Assembly: GCA_002964805.2 (NCBI GenBank)
Contig: PUDQ02000066.1
Coordinates: forward strand, 1,240,001 to 1,304,000
Direction of reading: 5' to 3'
Length of the DNA stretch: 64,000 nt
Source of the DNA: Trametes villosa
Lineage: Eukaryota; Basidiomycota; Agaricomycetes; Polyporales; Polyporaceae
The position numbers and the translations under genes were made by a program. Of the stretch, positions 33,499 to 45,800 are shown piece by piece. A model generated the notes under the pieces. It was not told the DNA's origin. It was given only the letters and a program-made list of their open reading frames with translations, and did not search any database. Position 1 is the stretch's first letter. Every line of letters starts with the position of its first letter.

Positions 33499-33684
33499 CG
33501 TGTTGGCGCTGACCTCGCTGTAGATCACAATTGCTTGCGCATTAGAATTAAATGTTGATGTACTGCCGTATGGGCAGCGCACGAGATCGTAAGTCCTTAC
33601 CTCGAGGTGCTCGGAGGTGGTGTTGCACTTGTGTAACGCAAGGATGGCAATAAGCGCCAGAAGAACCGCGAAACACGGACACAT

Positions 33685-34265
33685 AAGTACTATATAGCGT
33701 CCGAGTCGATACTTTCACACGTACCTGCCCAACCTAAAAGCACAAGGCAAAAACGAGAGGGCGCCGCAACGAGACGTTCTAAAAGTCAAGCATGCATAGA
33801 TCTGCTGTGCTGCACAGATCGATCATTCTCGATTGAAATACTATTCTGCACACGAAGTCACGATTTTGTGGTAACTCCTCAGGTACATATTTAGTAGTAA
33901 CATCGCTTCCCAACGCCTGAGAAGTCACGGACAGGATATATCATCTCACTTGCATCCGTAGCCTACCCGACGGGACAGTCGCGGTTGTGAGGGGTTCTTG
34001 TCCGTCGATGCTCCGGGCCACATCCGTCTCCTGTGCGTCGCTCGTGCTGGTGATTTGCGAAGCGGAGAGGCTGAGCTTGGCCCAGAGCACGCGATCAGGA
34101 AGACACCGCCGCAGTAGTTGAAGGTATCGTCCTCTCTCACGAGAGAGGGCGCAGCGGCTGTACAGGGAACGCGTACGCGCAGCCGTTCTGTGCGCATGTG
34201 TGAGCCTTGTAACGTTAGGAAGTAGGGGAAGGGAACGTGCGTGTCGGGCGCGGCCGAACAGATAC
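33685..34265. other. Intergenic, no supported gene
   Basis: About 580 bp of lower-GC sequence upstream of copy b. Short frames only. Confidence 0.4.
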
Positions 34266-34420
34266 TTGAGAGGTTTGTCTGCCAGAAGCGAAAGTCACGG
34301 TAGACGGCTCGGAGATGGCCGCGTACGCATGTCGGATAGAGTGGTGGTGATGCTGAGTACGGGTGATGCGCGGGGGGACTAGAGAAGATGCTCCGCAGGC
34401 GTTCAAAGCGGGGGTACATA
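34200..34420 (-). pseudogene. LADKPL module, copy 2 (broken)
   Basis: Minus strand: a TATA-like tatatgta at about 34415-34423, then an ATG at about 34339 followed by a stop after 11 codons. A shifted frame then reads LSLLADKPLKYLFGRARHARSLPLL. The core TCTGGCAGACAAACCTCTC is intact at 34267-34286. It appears to be a damaged copy. Confidence 0.4.
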
Positions 34421-35056
34421 TACTTTCGTGGAGACGTCGCTTTGGAAGGCCGTTCATGGCACGTCGATGGCTGGCGTCGCTTGGGACGCAGAGCCGCGTA
34501 GCATGAAGCCAGGGTAGGCCAGGAGGCCTCAACGGCGCGATTGTGAGGACAATAGCGAGCGGCGCGTCCCTATGACATGCGTCGGGCTGCCCCATGGACT
34601 AGTTCCGCCCATCTTGTGGCTCGCACTGGTAGCGGATGGACACTGGCGGCACGACGCTGTCAGAGCGCGATATTGACCTAGGGGTACATGTCGCTGTGAG
34701 CACCTCCAAGAAGAAGACACAGAAGACACAGTGGTACGAACCTCTACCGCTCGTAAGACGAAGTACTTTGACATTCTCGTCGGTGCATCTCGTTGAAATT
34801 TACCGCGATCGGAGCCTTGTCGCGAGTGGTTGATCGTAAGCGCAATCGGAAACGCAAGCCTTAGATCAAGACGACCAAGCGTGAGGTCCAGACCCGAGGA
34901 AGAATGGCGGCCACGATTGTTCGCAGCCGGGGGCAAGGCGCCCCGGAACAATCTTTGAGGCCGCGCCATGGGCGGGCGAGGCGGAGCAAAATTCCCCGCA
35001 GCACACAAAGGACTGCGCGCTATGTAGCGGTCACCGTACGGGGACGTCCCTAGAGT

Positions 35057-35412
35057 ATAAGAAGGGCCGTCAGCGCGACTGTTCCCTCATCACCACCCGC
35101 ATCCCACTTCCCACTTCCTTCCCACTCACCTACACCCCGCTTTTCAGTCGACCCTCACCTACCTCGACCCGACTCATCGACAGACATGCCGCCCGACCAC
35201 CCGCGGGCACACGCCCATCCCGCTTCTCTGGCAGACAAACCTCTCAGCTCTTTCGTTACTCCGCACAAAACCCTCCCAGCTCTAACATTACTCCGCACGC
35301 GCGAAGGACATCAACTCTTTACCCACACGTCCGGCACGCCACGGCGTCCGGAACACTTACATCCCGCGCGTCCTGAGGCCGAGGCAGTGGGCGGTCCTCC
35401 CGACCTAGTGCG
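35057..35412 (+). other. LADKPL module, copy 3 (promoter + ORF)
   Basis: A TATAAGAAGGGCCGTCAG element at about 35057-35074 is identical to one at 54074. The ATG at 35186 opens a 76-codon frame beginning MPPDHPRAHAHPASLADKPL. It is close to copy 4's MPPDIRLPTLGHSHPSSLADKP. After SSFV the two sequences diverge. A possible downstream exon at 35762-35930 encodes KDPAPKHYEHRLEYVESVYW, but I could not connect it with confidence. Confidence 0.45.
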
Positions 35413-35416
35413 TTGA

Positions 35417-36519
35417 AGCGGTGTCGTGGATGGAGTCGACGTGGATAGGCCGGCCGCAGGGCTTGTTTATCGCAGCTCAATCGGGCGTCAAGGGATGCGC
35501 AAGTCGGGTGAGTCGTCCAGCGAACGGTGTTCTATGGGGTCGTGGCTGAACGTTGAACGTTGGTGCGTGCAGAGGCCTTACGCGGGCTCGATGTGCGGTA
35601 CCGCGTCGCCCACCACACCTACCTAGTAGGCAAGCGAAAACTTGCGGCCACTGCGAGGCGGTAGAACACCCTGTTGGTGGGCACGGTATATCTGACTACT
35701 ACAGGTGAGTCCCGTCAGCACTACAGGCAGATATGGGCGCCGAACTGACGCACCTGCTAGAAGGATCCAGCCCCCAAGCATTACGAGCATCGGCTGGAGT
35801 ACGTAGAGTCCGTGTACTGGACGATGTACTCCGCGCTCCTGCGGGTCCAGGCTGCCGGAGGGCCACACCGAAGAGCCCTGCAGCGTTTCGTGCGAGGTGC
35901 CGAGCCACTCCTCCCGCTGGCGTATACTCCAACCACACACATCTCGCATGGGTGCGAGAACTAGCCCCAAGACCCGCTAGCGGGAGGCTTGATCGTGGGC
36001 GACGCGCCCGAGATGCAGATGCCAGTGAGAGACTACGAGGTGCGTCGTTCCGTCTGTGTTTGGAGTTTTTGGAGCTGACAGGTATCTGGGTGATCACAGT
36101 CTTCGTACCCGTAGTCAATGCTGGGAAACCTTCATTCGGCGCCGTCCACCTCGACAAGAGAGCGAGCGCGTCGCAGTAGACGAAGACGGTATCCGTGACG
36201 AAGTTTGGAAGTATCATTGGATTCCAGGGTAGTTAGCATAGCTTACACCGTAGCACCTGCCATAACAATGCAGTTCTGTGATTGTCTGACTGCTTTCTTG
36301 TCCCAAGAGCGGCCAGAGCCCCGTTAGAGGGTATGAAGAGTAGATGTTTCCGACGAGGGCGACTGACAGTGAGGAAGTGATTGAACAAGTGGGGATATCT
36401 CCGAATAAGGGTGGGCGCGAGGCGATTAGGTGGGCGATAAGGGGTTAGCAGCGCATCAAACCGGGGGACGCGGCCTACGCTCGACGCCCTTGAGGCTTGT
36501 GGCGAATAATCCGGAGAAA
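35417..36519. other. Region with uncertain exons
   Basis: May contain later exons of LADKPL copy 3 (a helical, Tyr-rich stretch at about 35762-35930). Otherwise nothing recognisable. The last 300 bp should hold the promoter of the HbrB-like gene. Confidence 0.3.
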
Positions 36520-39422
36520 ATGGCGGGGCGATCGGCGCATGTCCGGCTGATTTCTGCGACAACGACGACGGAGAACAATAACGAGCCTCCTTCTGCGGCC
36601 CCAATTCCTGACATACCGGCCGGACGAGGGCGGAGGAACATGATGCGCACCCCAGAGCGGCGCCGGTCATCATCCCAAGGCGACGCGACCCCCCGTGCTC
36701 CTGGCCACTCCCTCTCCCACTCCCCCGCTCCAGGCGAGAGTCCGCACGCACAGCAGACAGGCAGCGAGCACCCCGCGAAGCGGCTCGGCTTCCTCGGAGA
36801 CATTCTCCTCTCCTCTGCCGGCTCCATCGCCGCCTCTCCCTCGACTCAGCGCTCGTCTCCCATCCCCCACTCCTTTCTGCCCGTCCGCTCTCACTCGCGC
36901 GGAGACTCGGCACTCGCTCGCGACAACGCGTCCTCGCCGACCCCGACCATGGCGGCGTCAGTGAACCAGCCGGCGAAGGGACATACGTCACCGTCCAAAG
37001 TACGTACATTTCATCTCGCCTCTCTACCTCCCTTCTCTTGCTGCGCCAACGCAAGTCCTTCCCGCCGACGCTCGTCCTCGCCTATCGATTGCCCCAATGT
37101 CCTGCAAAGCTTTGAAAGCACAATGCTGCTGTTGTTCCTGCACATTTTGCTATGCGAGCATACTATCTACCCCGCACCGCTGCTTTCCGCTCCGATCGGA
37201 GCAGTCGATCATGCATAACTCTCCAGCCTGTGCGCGCATACTACTGGCTACGCTGCTTTACACCCCCGCCGGGCTGGTTCAATGCTTCCCTGATCTCGGT
37301 GCTAAGCGGTACGAGGAAGTAGAAGATCTTCGGGGGCTTGATATGGCCTCCCCGATCTTCGAAATGCATAGCCAAGCAGATCATCCCGCCCTGCACGCAA
37401 TGTCTGCCAGCTCCTCTTCATCTAGGAACGGTCCGTATAGGGTCGACGGACCTGTGCCGCACCGAGATCGTTGATGGGCACCATATGGTCGAACAGTCAG
37501 TGCGGAGGAAGAACGAACGGGTCCCACACCGCCTCTGCGCTGATCTGCGCCGCGGCTTCGAATTCCTTTCCCTCGCGCCCCCGCTCACACGTACTGACCC
37601 GCCCTCGCCTTCGCCCCTGCCCCTGCCCTCGCTTACAGGCCTCGTCCGCACGGACATATGACTCCAAGCTCGTCTCGCGCGAGATGCATCGGCTTGGCAC
37701 GCTTGCCCACCTCCCCTCCCTCGCCCTCGCCCCCTCGCTCTCCGCGACGCCCTCGAACATCGCCCTCGCCGCCCACATGGCACCCCCGCCCGGTGCCGGC
37801 CCCGCTGCTGCCGCGCTCGCGGCGGACAGCCCGTGGACGTCCCTGCACGTCCTCATCCTCCCGCTCTTCAATGAGGAGCCGCTCCGCGTTCCGATGTGAG
37901 TCCGCTACTTGCGAGTAATGACTGCATTGGCGTGACGTATTGCAGTGAGGACCTCAACCAGATCGTGAAGCGCCATATCCAGACCGTGGTGTCTGCTGCC
38001 CCCGGCAAGGCTGTCGCGACGCTCGAGCATGACACGCGCGAGCTCATACTAGCCGGCATGGTCACGCTCAACTCGAAGCTAGCGGGCGTCGACGACGAGA
38101 AGCTCATCCCGCGCGTGGTGGAGCTCTGGGCGTCGTTTTGGACGCAGGTGCTCCCCTACCTCGAAGGCGTACGTCTCCCCTCCCCCTTTTGCGTCCTCCC
38201 GGCTAACATTCCGTCCCCTGCAGTCGCTCCTGCCCCTCCAGACCGACCCCATCCTCTCATCACTATATCGCCTTCCAAAGGCGCACCGCCCATCGTCCCC
38301 GACGACGACACAGAACGGCAAGGGATCGGCCACGAACGTCCTCCTGCCCTCGTCCTCCAGCACCCAGATCGACGTGCGCGCGCTCGCGCTCGTCTCCTTC
38401 CGCGACCGCATCGTGCTCCCGCTCTACCCGCGCCTGCACGCGCGCCTCGCGATGCCCAAAGACGAGCAGCCGCCGAGCGCAGAGCCGCACCAGGCGCGCC
38501 TGCAGCAAATGTACGTCCCCTCTCCCCCTACCTCGTCCCCACTCCCACCCACACAGGTGCTGACGCTCCTCCGCAGGCTACTTGTACTCGTCTCGCAGCG
38601 TTCCCAACGCCTCGTCTCGCTCTCCCTCACCGCGCCGCCCCCACAGCCGACCGCAGGCGAAGCGGCGATCGCGCGCCTCCTCCGCGCGATGCACGCGCCC
38701 CTCGCGACGCTCGCCGCGCGCGGGACCGCGCGGCCCACGACCGGCGCGCCGTCCTTCCTCTCCGCGGGGCTCCCGCGCGACCGCCGCGGGCGCATCGGCG
38801 CGCGCGGGTCGACGGCGAGCGGGGCGACTGCGGGTGGTGGGGGCGGCGGGGCGGAGCTTGATGCGCGGGGGCGGTGGCGCTTGCGCGAGGACGTCGAGGA
38901 GGACGAGCGGTGGATTGGCGTGGGCGGTGGGGGAGGTGGGGGAGGAGGGTATGGGTATGGGTATGAGGGTGAGGTGGATACGCCGAGGGTGGGCGTGGCG
39001 TTTGCGGACCCGGGGCGGGAGAGCGGGAAGGAGCTGTTGGAGAGCTTGCGGAGCCCGGACCCGGAGAACGCGGGAAGGATGAGCATGGGCGGGTGGGGGC
39101 TCGGCGCGGGGCGGGATGAAGAGGGGGAGGGGGAGTATGGGTATGAGTATGCGGACGAGGAGGACGAGGATGAGCGGCTGGATTGGGACTCGGCGCAGGT
39201 GCGTGTTTCGGTGCTGGTTGTTGGATGATGGGTTGGTTGACTGACGGGGTGTGGGCGTGGCTGTAGGAGGTCGTGGAGCGGATGGTCGGGATGAAGAACG
39301 ACTCGCTGCCGCCGACGCCGTCTGCGCAGCAGCAGCAGGCGCCGCCCCCTCCGCCGCCGCACACGCAGCAACAGCAACAGCAGCAGCAACAATCGCAAGA
39401 GGCGCGACGGCGAATGATATGA
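36520..39422 (+). CDS. HbrB/Bit61-like TORC2 subunit
   Basis: Six exons (36520-36999, 37639-37895, 37946-38168, 38224-38510, 38577-39198, 39267-39422) give 674 aa. The first 160 residues are Ser/Pro-rich. The HbrB domain follows: SLHVLILPLFNEEPLRVPIE, then DLNQIVKRHIQ, then LWASFWTQVLPYLEGSLLPL and LVSFRDRIVLPLYPRL. This is the hallmark of HbrB/Bit61/PRR5 proteins, accessory subunits of TOR complex 2, which controls actin and plasma-membrane homeostasis. The C-terminal 200 residues are low complexity (Gly, acidic/Tyr and Gln runs). Intron 1 is 639 nt, ten times the usual size here. The start is the in-frame ATG at 36520; the frame is open to 36430, so an earlier start is possible. Confidence 0.85.
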
Positions 39423-39902
39423 GGCTCGGACTTGGGGTGACATAGTGGATTCTCAGGCTGTTCTGGGTTACATGCGCTTGTTGTACTGATATAATTCGAG
39501 CCGCGGCGGCTTGCGCCGAGGGCGTAGTATTCAGAGAGATGCGTATGTTGGTTTGCATTGTGCCAAGGGTGTTAGTGATGGGTTTTCGCATCTCCATTGT
39601 ACATCTGATAGATGGGCGCGACGAAGCCCTGTCGAACTCGCCCTGTACTACATGACTGGAGTCTGGCAGTACTACCGGCTGGGTTGCGCCTGGGACGCTC
39701 CGAGTTTCGCGGAGCGCGTCTCACCGGCGCTTACCGCATGTTCAAGTTAGCATCGCGCCTCCACCACCCGGCCTCCCGGTACCTCAAGGTAAGATCCCAT
39801 GGCCTGCTCATGCAAGCCGCAGTAAATTCACACAGAAAAATAGCCGTATGTTATCATAGGCAACGTGAATCGGGCTGGGCCAGAGGCGCTTGCATCCGAG
39901 CA
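39423..39902. other. Intergenic
   Basis: 3' UTR of the HbrB-like gene and promoter of RGFLYYH copy c. The copy-c frame is open from 39612, but this extension lacks similarity to the other copies. Confidence 0.4.
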
Positions 39903-41044
39903 ATGAGCCTGGTTGCTCCCGGGCCAATGGCGGCACGACGCACTGTCGCAAATGCAGTGTCTGCTGTTCGACCAAAGCTCTCCCTTGCCGTGGCGGGGAA
40001 CACCTGGAGAGGTCTTCGAACACCAGCGAAGCTTAACGACTCTGCGCCGATCCGTGGCGAAAACTTGCCGTCGGAGACGCCAAAGCCCGTCGGTCCCGGG
40101 CCCCCGCCATACAAACTCGCAACGCTCGACGAAACGCGGCTAACACGAGCCCAATTCGTTGACATGGCCGGAAAGCGTCACCGGACTCTGCGGGCATTCC
40201 TGCCCTTCGATGGGGGCGCCCCGCGGACACGAAGCTCGTTGTATTTCTCGATGTACCAGGGTGGCATGCCCAACAACCAGTTCCCCGAGCACGCACGCGG
40301 GTTCCTCTACTACCACCTCGTGCCCAACGCCTCGCCCCTGTCCACGCAGGTCCGCTTCCGCATGACGGAGACGGACGACCCCGCACTTTTCGCAGCCGGG
40401 TCCGACCTCTGCAGACCGGCGGACGGCCTCCCCTGGCGCATCCCCCTGCTTTCGATTGTACATCGGACGAGCCTCTCGGCGATCGGGTATCGTCTCATCC
40501 AGGAGCAGCTCGTGTCCGAGGAGGTCATGCGCGCCGCGGCGAAAAAGATCCACGTCGGCTCGGTGCGCGACGTGCACGCGTCCGGCCAGCCGTTCCTGTT
40601 CGACTTCGGGCGCGCCAGTCAGCACATCTACTTCATCGGCGCAGAGACTCTCGCGCGGCAGCGCTTGAATACGTATCACAAGGACTACGCGCCGCCCGAG
40701 GGGAACGCGCCTCTGCCGGCAGGGACGCATCCAAGTCCCACAACGTTGACGTTTTCGCTCTGTGCTGCTTCGAGAAGTCGACGCGCCGCGAGCACACGGG
40801 GCGGCGCGTCCTCGGCATGCGCGTCCTCCGCATTCTCGAGCCGGTGGTGAGCACGGGCATCCGTACACTCCCAGACGCGTTCATCCCGCGCGAAGGCGAG
40901 CTGGTGCGGACCTGGTTGAGGCCGGGGGCCGACGGACTGAGAGAGACGTGCGACGTCGACAGGGGCAAGTCCGGCCAGCTCAGGCGCGGCCTTAAGCTCC
41001 TGTTCGACAACGAGGCGCGCGCGGGAGGACCTATTGGCTGGTGA
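39903..41044 (+). CDS. RGFLYYH-family protein, copy c (unknown function)
   Basis: Two exons (39903-40672, 40723-41044) give 363 aa, with a 50 nt intron at the family position. Blocks: ATLDETRLTRAQF, HARGFLYYHLVPNASPLS, QVRFRMTETDDPALFAAGSDL, WRIPLLSI, VHASGQPFLFDFG, IYFIGAETLARQRL. Exon 2 reads ALCCFEKSTRREHTGRR and LEPVVSTGI, and ends LLFDNEARAGGPIGW. The start (MSLVAPGPMAARR) is followed by an Arg/Ala-rich stretch that could target mitochondria. It is the intact counterpart of the pseudogene at 63288-64000, to which it is arranged as a mirror image. Confidence 0.65.
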
Positions 41045-41454
41045 TGGGTGTTCGCGGTGACGATGCTGCGGGTGTGCGGACGCGTTCCGTCATATAGCTG
41101 TTTCTTCGAAATGCTTACGGTGCTTTATCCCATTTTAGCAGTGGCCAGTGATCCGCGGCATATTTCTCAGTAGGGGCCAGGTGCCCCGGACTCTTGGAAG
41201 CCTGTTCGTGGTACGCGTCCACATCTCGCCCGGGTATGGCGAGTCGCGTATGTATGGCCCGCGTACGGCAAAGACAAGGAGGGACGTATATTGACCACCC
41301 AGGCTATGAATACACACTACGGAGATGACGGGCGGAGCAGCTGAGGCTGAACGCAAAATGCTTCTCGAACTCATGTCCAGACCAGCGGCTTCTGAGCCTA
41401 CTTATAGCCAGACGACACCGACGCTCGAGCCTTCTCCGTGCTAGCAGGTGTGCC

Positions 41455-42295
41455 ATGGCTAGCCTACGCATGCAGCGGCTCTCGCCGCTCCTCGTCAACA
41501 CCCGCCTCGCGTCTCGCGTACGCTCTATTTCCGACCAACCTCGCGGACTTGCCTTTATATTGAAACGCCGTGAAGAGAGGCTCATGCGAGGTGGGCTTCC
41601 CCCTCTCAAGTCTTCTGCTTCATGTTGACGAGGACTGTGTTTGGTCGGTAGAACTGGAAAGCGAAGCTCGAATCCGTGCCTTGTCCGAGAAATTGTTGGC
41701 CCAGGCAGCCCAGGGGCATGATCTGGACATAGGAGCAGCCCTGCGCGAACTTTATCCTTGTGAAGAGCAGACAGGTACGGTCCACTAATTTTCCGCTATG
41801 TGCGTGAACGATGACGATGACGATGGGAAGATGGCGGTGACGGCACGGGTTCACAGCCTTCGGACCTTCAAACTCAACAGGATTCAGCAGTGAAGGGGCC
41901 AGGGAAGAGCTCAAGGTGAGCCGTCTATGTCGTCGTCCCGCCGAGCACCGGCTGCGCGCTGGCACGGCCGCAAGGGTGACACCGTACCCGTCAAGCTATG
42001 CGACAAGCTCGGAAGACGTTCTCGCCGCTTAGCTTGGCACACGGATTTCGGGGCGAGACGGATGCGGGCGACTGACCAAGGACTCACCTTCGCGAACAGG
42101 AGCAAGGACCGGGCAGTGGACACCGCGAAGGCCGCTAGTGCTGAAGCGGAACTTGAAGAAGAGCAAGAGATAGGGGGACGAGGAGAGGCTGGGGCTCCGA
42201 GTCAGCGTGGAGGTCGGGGCCGAGGGCGTCCCCGAGGTAGTGGGCGCGGTGGACGCGGAGGCAGGGGAGGCAAGGGAGGCGGCGGCAACCTCTAG
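41455..42295 (+). CDS. Putative basic protein with RGG-type tail, left-arm copy (structure unsure)
   Basis: The ATG at 41455 opens a frame (MASLRMQRLSPLLVNTRLAS) that matches the right-arm frame starting at 62897. The 3' end is clear: DTAKAASAEAELEEEQEIGGRGEAGAPS and then a Gly/Arg repeat ending GGRGGKGGGGNL at 42295. Between them a plausible helical exon lies at about 41617-41770 (SVELESEARIRALSEKLLAQ). I could not settle the introns. Gly/Arg tails occur in RNA-binding and nucleolar proteins. It runs tail-to-tail with the GEN1-like gene. Confidence 0.35.
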
Positions 42296-42807
42296 CAGTC
42301 CCCAGACCCGAAGACCTCCGCCCCAGGAAGTTAGTGTCGTGTAGGGATGATGGTACTTGGTGTTCCGGCGGCGCCGTGGGCTTTCAGGCACTGTGTATCA
42401 CCGGCACTATGCTCGAGAAGCATCGAGAAAGAAGACCTTCCAATTCGCCCCGGATGTGCATACAGTAATACTGTATGACCGCACGTGAACAACCTGCGTG
42501 TCTTTAAGATACGACACATGCTCGGGAGCTACGCTGGAACATCGGTATATTGTACTAAGGTGACAGACTTCTAGTATCGGTATGCAAGTAATCTAAGGCA
42601 TTGCGCTAGGGAGACGTCAAAGAGAAGAGTATGGTGGATCGGTACACTATGGGCGTGGTCGCGTGTAAATAGAAATAAGAATACGGAGACAAATACGGCT
42701 GGGAAGGAATATTGGAAGGACGGTGCCCCAGCACATAGGAATAAGGATAACGTATCTTCCTGATGCAGGAAATGCCTGCGCGCAGGCAAGGAAGCGGTGA
42801 ACAGGCG
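42296..42807. other. Convergent spacer, A side
   Basis: 512 bp between the RGG ORF and GEN1-like A. It corresponds to 61770-62176 in the right arm. No gene seen. Confidence 0.45.
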
Positions 42808-45800
42808 TTATGCCTCACCTCTCAAGTCGACGAACACGCTTGTGTCGTCGAAATACGGGTCCTGGCTGAGCATGCTCTCCTGGGACGACGACGGCACAGG
42901 CTCGCCCCGGTAGACCCGCCTGCCGCTCAACGACGAACTCCCCGCAACGCGCGACGCTTTAACAGTTGCTGGCTCCCTTAGACTTTTTCCACGGGGAGTA
43001 GCAGCGCTCGCCGCCCACGGATCCTCATCTTCGTGGCCCATCGCCACGTCGTCATCCCCCTCTTCGACGGGCGCGGCGTGGAGCGAGCCCCGGGAGGACG
43101 CGGCCTTGCGCTGGCTGTAGAGCGACCGCTGGCCGTTGAACGGCGGCAGCATATACCACTCAGGCTCGCGCTCGTCTGGCGCCTCGCCATCCGAGTCGCT
43201 CGAGATGCTGATGACGTCCGCGTCCAGAGCCACCTTGCGCCGCGACGATGAGGAAGAGGGGGTGGGCGCGGGCGACGAGGACGGCGGAGGGGCTGCGGGC
43301 GAGGACGAGCGCGCCGAGGCGGGCTGGGAGAGCCATGGCAGGTCGGCGTCGTCTTCTGAGTCGCTGAGCGTGTAGAGCGCGTCGTCGAGGCTCACGCTGA
43401 GCGCGGTCTTCCTCCGCTTCGACGGGCTGTCGAGGACGGAGGCGCGGGACTTGCGTTTGGAGCCGGAACCGCCGGCGAGCGACGCGAGGTAGTCGTCGTA
43501 CATACCCCAGCCGTCAGGCTCGGCGTACGACGGGACGGGGGCAGGGGCGGGCTCTGGGAGGGCCCGCTGCTTGCCTTTGCGGTTGGGGTCGATGTTGGGT
43601 CCTGACTGAGCCTGGTTGTTCGTCGAAGCCGAAGCGGCAGAAGGTGCTGCGCTAGCACTAGCAGAGCGAACTGCACTAGCAGGAATTGTAGCATTGGCCG
43701 CAGGTACGGCAGCCGCAGCCGCCACGCCAGAAGCCCCAGCAGTAGAGGCCTTCTTTGCAGGCGCCTGGCGCGCTCTCGCCCTAACCGGCACCACAGGCTC
43801 CTCCTCCCCATCATACTCCCGATACACAGCCCCGCCCGCCCGCTCGACCGCCTCGTAGTCCACGCTCGTCGGCAAATCGTCCCGCGAGGTCGTGTCGACG
43901 ACGAGCTCGTCCGGGTCGCACGGGTCCGGCCAGGTGAAGATGAAGGCGCAGTTGCGGAGCGGGAGCGAGGAGGGCGCGAGGACGTCTACCGGCGTGGAGG
44001 GCGGCGCGGAGGCGGAGGGCGGGAGAGCGGGGGCTCTGCCTTTGGCTTTGGATTTGGTGGAGCGGGCGCGTGTCGGGGCGGGGGCGGGGGCGGGGGCAAT
44101 GACCGCGTCGTTTACATGTTGCTCAGCAGCACTCGGAGCTACGGCGCTGGCTCGCGGAGCCCGCGCTCGGGGTTGCGCTTGTGCGGGCTCGGGCTCATCT
44201 TCGTCTTGCTCTTGCTCAGGGACCGCTGCTGCCGCCGCCCGCCTCCGCGGCGCATTCTTCTTCGCGTGCTTGGCCGCCTGCGCCTCCTCGTACTCAGCGA
44301 CGAGCTCGGGGTGGACGTGGCGCACGACCGACGCGGGGATCCACATGCGGATATTCGCGCTCGGGTCCCCTACTGCCTTCCCATTGCCCGTGCTCGGTCC
44401 CTCCTGTGGATCGTCGTGGTCGGCTGCGAGGGCGGGCGGGACGGGGTCGTGTGCCTCGTCCTCGGACTCGGTGTCCTCGTACCGGCGGCTACGTCGGCCG
44501 GGGTTCATGTCTGGCACCCAGTCCTTACCCCGCGCTGCACCTCTGCCTCTTCCCCGGCCTCTTCCCCCACCCCTACCCCGGCCCCTTCCCCTACCGCGCC
44601 CCCCAGCGCCCGACCCACTAGCACGAGCCGCGGGCGCCTTCTGCTTGTCCTTGATGCCGCGCTCTGTGAGCGCGACGAGCTGCTTCACACAGATCTCGAC
44701 ACGGTACTCGAGCAGCTTGTCCGTCGACGCGTGCGTGCGCGTGCTGTGGATCGCGACTACGAGCGAGTGCGGTTCGTCCCGGCCCCCGTTACCGCCCAGC
44801 GGGATCTGCCCCTCGTCGCCCTCTCCAGGTCCCTGCTGAGGTTGAGCGGCAGCGGGCGGGCCGCGGTTGACGAACGCAGATGCGATGCTGCGCATCTGCG
44901 CGTCCTTGTTGGACGTCTGCTTCTCCTTCGGCGGCGCAGCAGCGAGCAAGACGAGCGCGGCGGGTGTGCCGACGGCCTGCGCTGCGGTAGGCTTCCACGC
45001 GCCCTCCACCTTCGCAGCCCCGGGGAGCATCCCCGCAGCGAGGCGGCGGTCGTGCTCGCGCTTGTCTGCAATGAGTGCAGCGCGGCGGAACACGGTGTGC
45101 ACGACGCCCTCGTATACCAGCGAGGGGAAGCGCTTGAGGATCATGGCGCGCGAGCTCCACTCGGTGAAATGCGTTGCGCAGAACGCCGCGAGCGCGGGGA
45201 GGTCAATGGCGGTGCGCGCGCGGGGCGGCCCGCCGCTGTGTGCGAAGACAACGGGGTGGAGGTAGTTCTCGAGCACGGTGAGGTCGGGAAAGCTGGCGGG
45301 GAAGGTGGTGGAGGGGCGCCGGGTGGTCATGAGCCCGCTCGCGTTGGTTTGGACCTCGAGCGTCATGTCCGCGCGCCAGCCAGGGAGCCACGCCTGGAAC
45401 TCGGCGCCGGAGCGCGTGGTGTAGGCGTGCAGGAGCTGGTCGCCGTACCCGAGACGCGCGAGGGCGTGGGCGACGCCGGTGCCGACGCCGAAGACGCCCT
45501 ATAGGGCGGTGAGCGGGGGGTGTGCGGAGGGGAGGGCGGACTGACCTTGTCGTAGTCGCCGCCGGAGAGGAGGGCGATGAGGATCAGGCCGCCGCGCTTC
45601 AGGCGGACTTCGGCGTGGCTCTCGAACGCAGCGGCGGTGTAGACGGTCGCGTGGTCGCTGCTCGGCTTTCCGTTGGCGTCGAGCGCGGGGTGCGCCTTGT
45701 TCCCGGTCAGATTGAGGCTCACGCTGCGGGGATGTTAGCATTGCAAGATACGAAGGGGGGAGGACGCACTTTTTGAGGAGCATGCGCGCGCCGAAGAGGA

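Noticed and set aside
43892..45504. Long plus-strand frames of 315 and 462 codons
   Set aside because: They lie antisense to exon 5 of GEN1-like A, which has the conserved XPG and splice evidence. The plus-strand translations are low complexity.
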